This document shows, piece by piece, positions 1 through 5,742 of a stretch of 5,753 nucleotides of DNA. Made by a program: the position numbers and the translations under genes. Origin of the DNA: CG2-30-40-21 sp043806395 (GTDB lineage: Bacteria > UBA9089 > CG2-30-40-21); contig JAZDHC010000214.1 of NCBI GenBank assembly GCA_043806395.1, forward strand, positions 1 to 5,753. The letters run 5' to 3'. Below the pieces are notes generated by a model that was not told where the DNA came from, did no database searches, and saw nothing but the letters and a program-made list of their open reading frames with translations. Positions within the stretch are counted from its first letter, which is position 1, and each line of letters opens with the position of its first letter.

Positions 1-156
1 AAAGCCATCAAAGCAATCACAGGGATAGAAGAGGCGCAAATCCTCAACTACTTGAAGGCAACGAATCTTCCGCTTGGGTTGATCGTCAATTTTGGTGCGC
101 CTCAACTCGAATGGAAGCGCTATGCCAATACAAAGAGGACCCGAAGAATTTATTAG
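1..156 (+). CDS. GxxExxY family protein (PDDEXK_3), C-terminal fragment cut by window edge
   Basis: Frame 1 is open from the first base to a TAG at 154-156 and encodes 51 residues. The segment EEAQILNYLKAT followed by LGLIVNFG and LEWKR matches the well-conserved C-terminal end of GxxExxY proteins (PF13366, a PD-(D/E)XK-fold family), which typically read HEAQLLNYLKATG then GLLINFG. By alignment to that pattern, the first lysine of the window probably corresponds to the lysine of the E-x-K nuclease motif, so the GxxExxY signature and the rest of the active site lie upstream, outside the window. The family is widespread in environmental bacteria; a nuclease role is predicted from the fold and the substrate is not established. 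The tail after LEWKR (TKRTRRIY) is not family-like, and its last two codons run into a tandem decamer repeat, so the natural 3' end may have been replaced by repeat DNA. Whether the full gene is intact cannot be seen. Confidence 0.85.
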   Translation, partial: KAIKAITGIEEAQILNYLKATNLPLGLIVNFGAPQLEWKRYANTKRTRRIY

Positions 157-180
157 CGTCTATTCGCGTGCATTAGCGGT
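151..180. repeat. Three tandem imperfect decamers spanning the stop of the upstream gene
   Basis: Positions 151-160, 161-170 and 171-180 read TATTAGCGTC, TATTCGCGTG and CATTAGCGGT, three copies of a decamer close to YATTMGCGTS. The first copy supplies the TAG stop of the upstream GxxExxY gene. Similar ATTCGCGT/ATTAGCGT runs are common intergenic repeats in environmental bacterial genomes; that link is from memory. Function unknown. Confidence 0.6.
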
Positions 181-404
181 TGATTACAGGAGAGGTGAAT
201 ACAAAGGGTTGCAATGGAAAATTTGATTGTAGAGGACACCACCCAGTCTTTTTCGGAAGTGACTGAAGGTGGCTTGGCAGGGGATTTGATCATCATGAAT
301 ACCGGCATAGAGACGATAAGATCTTCCCTTATCCTGTTTACCTGAATAAGGATGCCCAGACCAAAGAGGATACACAATCAAAGGTTTACAAGTCAATAAA
401 GGAT
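157..404. other. Non-coding or decayed stretch between the two nuclease-family remnants
   Basis: No convincing gene is seen on either strand. On the + strand there is a 43-codon ORF from ATG 214 to TGA 343-345, preceded by AAAGGG at 203-208. Its translation starts MENLIVEDTTQSF and has no recognisable domain. A frame that joins the downstream nuclease fragment is open from 267, but the residues before about 390 do not resemble the ATPase region expected there. Minus-strand ORFs across this stretch also have no recognisable domain. The stretch is most easily read as debris at a deletion or insertion junction. Confidence 0.4.
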
Positions 405-863
405 TTAGATTTTGAATTGTTACAAGACACATTCTTCAGACTTTTTGCCTCAATACCATATGAATGGTATATAAAGAACGAATTAGATAAATATGAAGGT
501 TATTATGCATCAATATTTTATGCTATATTTGCCTCACTTGGATATGATTTGGAGGTAGAAGAATCTACCAATCGTGGCAGAATTGATATGGCGATAAAAA
601 CTGATACGGTAGTGATAATATTTGAGTTTAAGGTGGTAGAAAGTGCAAGTGTAGGTGTAAGTGAACAGAACACAGCATTGGAACAGATAAAGAACAAGAA
701 GTATTATGAGAAATACCTAAATTCAGGCAAAGGAATATATCTGGTAGGGATAAAGTTTTCAAGGGAAGAAAGAAATATTGTTGGGTTTGATTGGGAGATA
801 GTGGACAATCACTACTGTTTTGTCAATTCTCAATCGTCGGATAAATATAAATTGATGGGATGA
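390..863 (+). pseudogene. Truncated AAA-ATPase-like/PD-(D/E)XK nuclease protein: only the C-terminal nuclease domain remains
   Basis: The reading frame ending at TGA 861-863 encodes the C-terminal PD-(D/E)XK nuclease domain (PF08011-like) of proteins that normally carry an N-terminal AAA-ATPase-like domain (PF09820) and run to about 500-600 residues. Family-like residues begin around KDLDFELLQ (about 399) and continue with FASIPYEWY, YEGYYASIFYA and LGYDLEVEESTNRGRID. Counting from TTG 417 as residue 1, the predicted catalytic residues are D57 in GRID and E70/K72 in IFEFK. They are followed by ALEQIKNKKYYEKYL, IYLVGI and a typical ending RNIVGFDWE. The nuclease core therefore looks chemically intact, but the ATPase module is missing. 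The frame is open back to 267, yet it has no ATG or GTG start and no well-placed ribosome binding site. TTG 417 is the only near-usable start, and AAAGGA at 398-403 is rather far from it. The codons after DWEIV (DNHYCFVNSQ onward) are an atypical tail. It is visibly more AT-rich than its neighbours. A stand-alone nuclease translated from TTG is possible but less likely. Confidence 0.75.
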
Positions 864-935
864 TGTAGGGAAGACGAGACACTACAAGACTACCTGCAAC
901 ATTGAAAGTTTGACACGACACTATGACTACCAGCT

Positions 936-1084
936 TAAGGGCACCTCTAAAAACTCACTAAAGCCGCGCTGGCAGCGCCCGCAAATCTGCTCAAAATGCT
1001 CATTTACCACTTGTAAACTGCGCTTTTTCGCATCTTTGCTGCTTGCCATCATCGACTTGACTTTAGTTTTTAGAGATGCCCTTA
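936..1084. mobile_element. MITE-like non-autonomous element with 20-bp terminal inverted repeats
   Basis: The left end taagggcacctctaaaaact (936-955) is the reverse complement of the right end (1065-1084) at 19 of 20 positions. Similarity continues inwards as AAAG (960-963 against 1061-1064) after a 4-base CACT insertion in the left arm. Taking TA as a target duplication (936-937 and 1083-1084) leaves an element of 145 bp, beginning AGGGCACC and ending GATGCCCT. The inside encodes no transposase and has only short ORFs, so mobility would need a transposase in trans. The ends resemble those of an IS5/IS1182- or IS630-like element; the family assignment is a guess. The element sits 90 bases ahead of the start codon of the large gene. 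Confidence 0.72.
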
Positions 1085-1089
1085 TGCCA

Positions 1090-1152
1090 ATGGCACAAGT
1101 CGCAGAGACAGGCTTAAAACCTGTAAATCACAGACAAAGATGTCTGTGCCAT
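1090..1152. repeat. 63-bp multi-palindromic intergenic unit (two hairpins inside a closing inverted repeat)
   Basis: Three inverted repeats are nested here. The outer pair is atggcaca (1090-1097) with tgtgccat (1145-1152), 8 bp and perfect. Inside are a hairpin acagg/cctgt (1108-1112 and 1120-1124, 7-base loop) and a perfect 8-bp hairpin cacagaca/tgtctgtg (1129-1136 and 1141-1148, AAGA loop). The outer closing stem and the second hairpin share 1145-1148, so they cannot fully form together. The pattern ACAGGCTT-AAACCTGT then ACAGACA-TGTCTGT recalls dispersed double-palindrome repeats of environmental bacterial genomes. It lies in the probable leader of the large gene, but I cannot match it to a known riboswitch. 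Confidence 0.6.
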
Positions 1153-1160
1153 CAACGAAT

Positions 1161-1165
1161 GGGAG
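1161..1165 (+). promoter_or_regulatory. Ribosome binding site of the large gene
   Basis: GGGAG lies 9 bases ahead of ATG 1175. Together with the signal-peptide sequence that begins at that codon, it fixes the start of the 1474-residue protein. Confidence 0.7.
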
Positions 1166-1174
1166 TATTTTTAA

Positions 1175-4100
1175 ATGAAAAGATTACTGTTTCTAATGTT
1201 TCTATTATTTATAGTTTTCTCTTGTACTCAAGCAAATGCCTCCTCCCCTACCTTTTACTCACCAGAAAAGCTAAAATCAACCGTTCTGGATTGTGGTGCA
1301 TCGATTGCTTTAAGCCTGGGGGATCTGGATGGGGATAGCAAGCGGGATATGGTGGTTGGGGAAGAGAATGGATTTATCTGGTTTTATGAAAATAGTGGTC
1401 AGGAAAATTCACCAAGATTTACTACTGGCATAAAATTGTGCAAAAACACAGGTTTGCCAATACAGGTTGGCAGATATAGCACACCACAACTTGTTAATTG
1501 GGATACAGATAATCTGCTTGATTTATTGATTGGAGATGAGTCAGGGCAAGTCTGGTTGTATAAAAATATTGGCACTGCCACCAGCCCACTATTTGACAAC
1601 GGTGTTGCACTTGAGGATAATAATGGTGAGATAGATGCAGGTAATTATTCAACCCCATACTTTGCTGATTATAATGGCGATGGGAAGTTGGATCTAATTG
1701 TTGGTAATGATGATGGCTTCGTTTGGTACTATCCCAAGCAATACAATGAACAATCCTATATCTTTGGCACCGGGACAAGGCTTCGGGCAATGAAGGCAGG
1801 AACAATGACTGAGATGAATGTTGGCAGCAAGGCAGCACCCATCTTCTATGATTGGACTGAGGATGGGTTGAGGGATATGATTGTTGGGGATGGATACGGT
1901 TATCTCAATTACTTCCGTAACACTGGTACAAAGACAAATCCTGTCTTTGGCACAGTATCTCTCAGGATTAAGGCAAATAATCTTAATATGGATGTTGGTG
2001 AGGAGGCAAAGCCAGTAATAATTGACTGGGATATGGATGGAAAAAAAGATGTACTTATAGGGAATACTATCGGGCAGATAACCTTATTTCGGAATACAGA
2101 CTTATTAAATAGCAACCCGCAGTTTTCTTCCGGGAGTAAGATTCAGGGACAGGGAGAGGAGGCTGTAGACTGTTTGGATGTGGGTGGATTTTCGTCACCA
2201 GTCGTGGTTGATTGGAATGGAGATACCCGCAAGGATCTGGTTGTTGGGGATGAATTGGGTAATATCTCTGTTTATTTGAATCTTGGTACAAACAAGTCTC
2301 CCATATTTGGTGCCGGGTTTAATATTCAAACTAATGGCACAGCAACTACCGGCGACCTTGATATTGGCTGCAACTCTATGCCTGTTATCGTTGATTGGAA
2401 TGAGGATAGAAGAAAGGACATGGTTATTGGGGATGGATATGGCAAGATATGGGTTTATCTGAATATTGGCACGGATAAAGATCCTGTATTTGGGTCAGGG
2501 ACAATATTACAAAAGACAATCCTCAAGTATAGTACGGACACTAAGACAGGCAAAACAGTGGGTACGAGTACCTATGAGGATATTGATGTGGGGGAGAATG
2601 CCTCTATAGCTGTCGTTGACTGGAATAATGATCGGGCTATGGATTTGGTTGTGGGTAATTTTATTGGTGACATTGGGATATTACTTAACACTGGTTCAAA
2701 TAAGCAGCCTGTGTTTGGGACGATTACCCCATTGCTTTCTGATGGAATAAATATTAATGTTAGAAGGTATGCTGTGCCATTTGTCTGCGATTGGAATAAT
2801 GATGGCCGCAAAGATTTGTTGGTTGGCTCAGGGGATGGGGTTGTTTACCTCTACCTGAATCAGGGCACAGACGCTGCCCCTGTGTTTCCTCTTGCCTGCT
2901 CCCTTTTTGCTGTTGATGAAAATATCATAGATGTGGGTGAGAATTCAACACCAGCCTTGATGGACTGGAACGATGATGGATATAAGGATTTACTCACAGG
3001 CAATGCAGCTGGCGAGGTTTTTCTTTGTCTGGGTGGTATCACCAACTCCCCACCAAACATAGAGATAACCACACCAGCAGGCACGCAGAGTCAGAATGTT
3101 TCTATTTTTTATACATTGCGAGATCTGGATTCTGACAGTATTAATACCAGACATGAGTATTCGACAGATGGTGGGTTTTCTGGTAATTGGAAACAGGCTA
3201 CACCGTCAGGTATGGGTGGTGATGGTCAGGCAAGCCTGTTTTCAACACCAGATGGGATTGAGCATGTTTTTGTCTGGAATGCCTTAGCTGATCTTGGAAA
3301 AACTGCATTATCCTATCAAGTCATTTTCAGGATTACCCCAAGCGATACTGGAACGGGTACACCAGCAGTCACGACTGAATTTATAGTGGATAATATTACT
3401 GTGCCAAAAAAGAGTCTGATAACTGTTGGGGGGGCAGTTCTTGATGTAAGAGAGAATGCCAAACCATTCGTGGTGGATTGGAATAATGATGGCAGGAAGG
3501 ATCTTCTTGTAGGAAATAAACTTGGCGAGGTATATTATCTGCAAAATGTTGGCACTGATAAGAATCCACTATTTGAAATAGCCAATAAGATTAGCAGTGG
3601 GGCAGACATTCTTGATGTGGGATATTCTGCTGCACCTGTGGCTGTATTTGGTTGGGATAATTATGGGAAAAAGGACTTGATTGTTGGTGATGAGTATGGT
3701 AACATTACTTATTATAGAAATACAGGTAGTGATAATTCTCCATCATTTGATCAGGGTACATTAGTTGGGAATGGGACACGAAGCACAGTAGATGTTGGTT
3801 ATCATGCCACACCCTTTATCTATGATTGGAACAACGATGGCAAAAAAGATCTGGTTGTAGGCAAATTTGATGGCGGCATAGATGTTTTTATAAATATTGG
3901 TACGGACAATAATCCTGCCTTTGGCTCGGCAACCCCGGTAATTATTGGCACTGGAACAAATTTAGACATGGGAAACAACTCAACGGTTTTTATAATTGAC
4001 TGGAATGGTGATGGCAAGAAGGATATTATTAGTGGCAGTAAGGATGGCAGAGTGTATCAAATATTAAATTATGGCACAGATAATGCGTCCTTGTTTTATA

Positions 4101-5599
4101 GACCCACACCCATTACCATAGACAGTGAGGTTATCGATGTGGGTGAGTATTCTGCCCCTGTGGTCTGTGATTGGAATAATGATGGGGTAAAGGATCTGCT
4201 TATAGGTAATGAAGATGGACAGATTGTGCTGTATCTTCTCTCATCCTCGAAAATTAACACCCTACCCCGCGTGGAGATGGAAACCCCAAAAGGCAGATCA
4301 TTTGGAAGTGTGACCATTGCCTATTCCTTAAGTGATGACCAGTGGGATATTTGTAGCCTTGAGGCGAAATATTCTACTGATGGGTTAGGATGGAAGAATG
4401 CCTCTGTTATGGGTGAACAGGGATTGACCTCATCACCAGAGGGTGAGAGCCATGGGATTATCTGGCTCTCGGAGAAAGACCTACCGGCAACTCTCGCACA
4501 GGTGTGGTTCAGGATTACTCCCAATGATGGTAATGGTTATGGCACCTCATCTCAGGTGAGCTTTACACTGAATAATATCAATACTTACCCGGAGGTAACA
4601 TTGATTACTATTATTGGTACTGCCTCTGGTTGCGTGGGAATAACATTTAAGGTAAGGGATGCTGATAATGATAGTGTGAATATTGGTGTCGAATATTCTG
4701 CTGGCAACCTGTCTATGAAGTCAGCAAGCGTGGTTGGAACAACAAGCGGGCTTTCGTCTGGAGCTACAGCCATGATTACTTGGTTGTCAACAGTTGACGA
4801 ACCCCTTAAATCGGGTAATTATCGGATACGGATAACACCATCAGATTATCAGGGACAGGGAACACCTACGATTTCCGAGGAATTCAGCCTCAATCAGACC
4901 AATTACTCAAGTAAGATTATTGCCAAGGGTACAACCCCAACCCTGACATTTTCCCCAACAAGGCTGGCTATCCAGAAGCCATTTGATGAGGATGTTCTGA
5001 CCACGACAGAGATATTGAATACTGGGCTGCCACAGATGGAAACATATCCAGAGCTGAATAATACAGCACGAAAGATAACTGTTATTGGATTAATAGATAG
5101 CAAGCCGATTGTTTCATTTCAGGCAACACTTACTATTTCTTATGGGACTATGACAAATTATGCAACCGAGCAATTCCTTCAGATGTATGAGCTGCAGGAA
5201 GGCAGATGGATCAGAGTTGGGAGCAGCAGCGTAGATGTTAATGCCAATGAGGTATCACAGCTTATAACTCATTCGGGGGTATACCGTATTGGCTTGAGTA
5301 TTCCTGCCACTCTCAAGGCGTCAGCCTGGGTAGCACCAAATCCGTTCAAGCCAAACGGTGGCAATCCAAAGACTGGAACAGATAGGGTAGTGTTTGGAAA
5401 TCTTAAAGGCGGAACAATGGTCAAGATATATACAATATCAGGGGAGCTGGTTAAGGAATCCGGGATAATCAATTATGGTGTGTGGAACTGGTATGCGAAA
5501 AATGAGGATGAAGAAGCCGTGGGGAGTGGGATATATATTTTCGTTATTTCTTGTGGGGATGAGGCAGCGGTGATTGGAAAATTGGCGGTGATACGGTAA
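1175..5599 (+). CDS. Large exported FG-GAP/VCBS-repeat surface protein with a FlgD-Ig/T9SS-like C-terminal domain
   Basis: The 1474-residue protein opens with a signal peptide: KR at 2-3, a hydrophobic stretch 4-16 and a likely signal peptidase I site after A-N-A (residue 22). FSC at 15-17 is only a poor lipobox. Residues 39-626 hold ten FG-GAP/VCBS-like repeats of about 57-75 residues, of the form DVGxxxxPxxxDWNxDGxKDLxVGxxxGxxxxYxNxGTxxxPxF. A beta-sandwich domain follows (627-755, with YSTDGG and RITPSD), then five more repeats (756-1030) and two further sandwich domains (1031-1138 and 1139-1245, each with YS and RITP). Residues 1246-1376 resemble ZU5/autotransporter-linked modules. From 1386, VAPNPFKPNGG, IYTISGELV, WNWYA and GSGIYIF match FlgD-Ig/T9SS-type tails. 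The DxNxDGxxD loops, for example D884-D892, should bind calcium. The protein is inferred to be secreted or surface-anchored and to bind or adhere; the ligand is unknown. It has no enzyme domain that I can see. It appears monocistronic. Confidence 0.9.
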   Translation: MKRLLFLMFLLFIVFSCTQANASSPTFYSPEKLKSTVLDCGASIALSLGDLDGDSKRDMVVGEENGFIWFYENSGQENSPRFTTGIKLCKNTGLPIQVGRYSTPQLVNWDTDNLLDLLIGDESGQVWLYKNIGTATSPLFDNGVALEDNNGEIDAGNYSTPYFADYNGDGKLDLIVGNDDGFVWYYPKQYNEQSYIFGTGTRLRAMKAGTMTEMNVGSKAAPIFYDWTEDGLRDMIVGDGYGYLNYFRNTGTKTNPVFGTVSLRIKANNLNMDVGEEAKPVIIDWDMDGKKDVLIGNTIGQITLFRNTDLLNSNPQFSSGSKIQGQGEEAVDCLDVGGFSSPVVVDWNGDTRKDLVVGDELGNISVYLNLGTNKSPIFGAGFNIQTNGTATTGDLDIGCNSMPVIVDWNEDRRKDMVIGDGYGKIWVYLNIGTDKDPVFGSGTILQKTILKYSTDTKTGKTVGTSTYEDIDVGENASIAVVDWNNDRAMDLVVGNFIGDIGILLNTGSNKQPVFGTITPLLSDGININVRRYAVPFVCDWNNDGRKDLLVGSGDGVVYLYLNQGTDAAPVFPLACSLFAVDENIIDVGENSTPALMDWNDDGYKDLLTGNAAGEVFLCLGGITNSPPNIEITTPAGTQSQNVSIFYTLRDLDSDSINTRHEYSTDGGFSGNWKQATPSGMGGDGQASLFSTPDGIEHVFVWNALADLGKTALSYQVIFRITPSDTGTGTPAVTTEFIVDNITVPKKSLITVGGAVLDVRENAKPFVVDWNNDGRKDLLVGNKLGEVYYLQNVGTDKNPLFEIANKISSGADILDVGYSAAPVAVFGWDNYGKKDLIVGDEYGNITYYRNTGSDNSPSFDQGTLVGNGTRSTVDVGYHATPFIYDWNNDGKKDLVVGKFDGGIDVFINIGTDNNPAFGSATPVIIGTGTNLDMGNNSTVFIIDWNGDGKKDIISGSKDGRVYQILNYGTDNASLFYRPTPITIDSEVIDVGEYSAPVVCDWNNDGVKDLLIGNEDGQIVLYLLSSSKINTLPRVEMETPKGRSFGSVTIAYSLSDDQWDICSLEAKYSTDGLGWKNASVMGEQGLTSSPEGESHGIIWLSEKDLPATLAQVWFRITPNDGNGYGTSSQVSFTLNNINTYPEVTLITIIGTASGCVGITFKVRDADNDSVNIGVEYSAGNLSMKSASVVGTTSGLSSGATAMITWLSTVDEPLKSGNYRIRITPSDYQGQGTPTISEEFSLNQTNYSSKIIAKGTTPTLTFSPTRLAIQKPFDEDVLTTTEILNTGLPQMETYPELNNTARKITVIGLIDSKPIVSFQATLTISYGTMTNYATEQFLQMYELQEGRWIRVGSSSVDVNANEVSQLITHSGVYRIGLSIPATLKASAWVAPNPFKPNGGNPKTGTDRVVFGNLKGGTMVKIYTISGELVKESGIINYGVWNWYAKNEDEEAVGSGIYIFVISCGDEAAVIGKLAVIR
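1289..3052 (+). repeat. First array of ten FG-GAP/VCBS-like protein repeats
   Basis: In residue numbers of the large protein the units begin near 39, 97, 154, 215, 273, 335, 396, 471, 527 and 586. Each has a calcium-loop-like D-W-N-x-D-G-x-x-D-L segment, then (V/I)G(N/D), then an N-x-G-T-x-x-x-P-x-F turn. Unit 7 is the longest because of an insertion around 447-468. Unit 8 has R in place of the loop glycine, unit 9 begins NVRRY instead of DVG, and unit 10 stops after FLCLGG without the final turn. The DNA copies are diverged, so this is an old array rather than a fresh tandem duplication. Confidence 0.85.
3440..4264 (+). repeat. Second array of five FG-GAP/VCBS-like protein repeats
   Basis: The units begin near residues 756, 814, 873, 931 and 988 of the large protein and follow the same pattern as the first array. 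Unit 2 reads FGWDNYGKKDL, losing the first loop aspartate and replacing the central one by tyrosine, so its calcium site is probably dead. Unit 5 ends at LYLLSSS without the final GTxxxPxF turn, just as the tenth unit of the first array does, and is likewise followed directly by a beta-sandwich domain. Confidence 0.83.
5330..5596 (+). other. C-terminal FlgD-Ig/T9SS-like domain of the large protein
   Basis: Residues 1386-1474 read VAPNPFKPNGG, then VVFGNL, VKIYTISGELV, WNWYA, GSGIYIFVI and finally GKLAVIR. This is the order of conserved pieces in FlgD Ig-like domains (PF13860) and in type IX secretion sorting tails (TIGR04183-like): NPF, hydrophobic strand, IY-x-x-x-G, W, SGxY, K-strand. Such tails mark proteins that are exported and held at the cell surface. 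Whether this organism has a type IX system cannot be judged from the window. Confidence 0.7.
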
Positions 5600-5664
5600 G
5601 GGTGTGCATAATCCTATTGTCTCAACAACTCTTAATTGTCGGTAGGCAGTAATTCTCATTATGA

Positions 5665-5742
5665 ACCGCAGAGACGCAGAGTCGCAGAGAATTTATATGC
5701 TTCATTCAGCGTTTCTTCTCTGCGACTCTGCGTCTCTGCGGT
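5665..5742. repeat. Perfect 27-bp inverted repeat made of CGCAGAGA units
   Basis: The left arm (5665-5691) and right arm (5716-5742) are exact reverse complements over 27 bases, separated by a 24-base AT-rich loop. Each arm is itself a short tandem repeat: the left contains CGCAGAGA, CGCAGAGT and CGCAGAGA in a row. It starts 65 bases after the stop of the large gene. An RNA copy would fold into a very stable hairpin, but no U-run follows (GGAAAAATATC), so it is not a typical intrinsic terminator. CGCAGAGACGCAGAG-type repeats are familiar in many environmental genomes. It may still block transcription or protect the 3' end of the mRNA. Confidence 0.85.

Larger units (their letters stand above)
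864..1174. other. Repeat-rich intergenic region upstream of the large gene
   Basis: This gap of about 310 bases has no supportable gene. It contains a faint 20-base duplication (878-897 and 917-934), a MITE-like element (936-1084), a compact palindromic unit (1090-1152) and the ribosome binding site of the next gene (1161-1165). I find no convincing sigma-70 promoter. TTGACT at 1057-1062 is not followed by a good -10 box at proper spacing. Confidence 0.7.

Noticed and set aside
153..432. Two minus-strand ORFs (153-377 and 184-432)
   Set aside because: No recognisable motif, no supporting ribosome binding site, and the 3' portion of one overlaps the nuclease coding frame.
1057..1087. Possible promoter with TTGACT at 1057-1062 in the right end of the MITE-like element
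   Set aside because: The only downstream -10 candidates (CTTATG or TTATGC) match poorly and need an 18-19-base spacer.
1085..1152. Riboswitch (cyclic-di-GMP GEMM or similar) ahead of the large gene
   Set aside because: The hairpins do not show the conserved bases or loop-receptor elements of GEMM or other classes I know; a palindromic repeat explains them better.
1219..1225. Lipoprotein signal (cysteine at residue 17 of the large protein)
   Set aside because: VFSC lacks a normal lipobox at -2, and a good A-N-A signal peptidase I site lies five residues later.
910..1338. A 142-codon + strand ORF running through the MITE-like element into the large gene
   Set aside because: It overlaps the well-supported large gene in another frame, has no domain, and is composed of repeat DNA.
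5438..5659. Minus-strand ORF across the 3' end of the large gene
   Set aside because: Mostly antisense to the C-terminal domain; the translation has no family-like features.
5665..5742. Intrinsic terminator of the large gene
   Set aside because: The stem is long and strong, but the loop is large and no T-run follows on either strand.
5665..5742. CRISPR array
   Set aside because: The repeated units are adjacent 8-mers in inverted arms without spacers.
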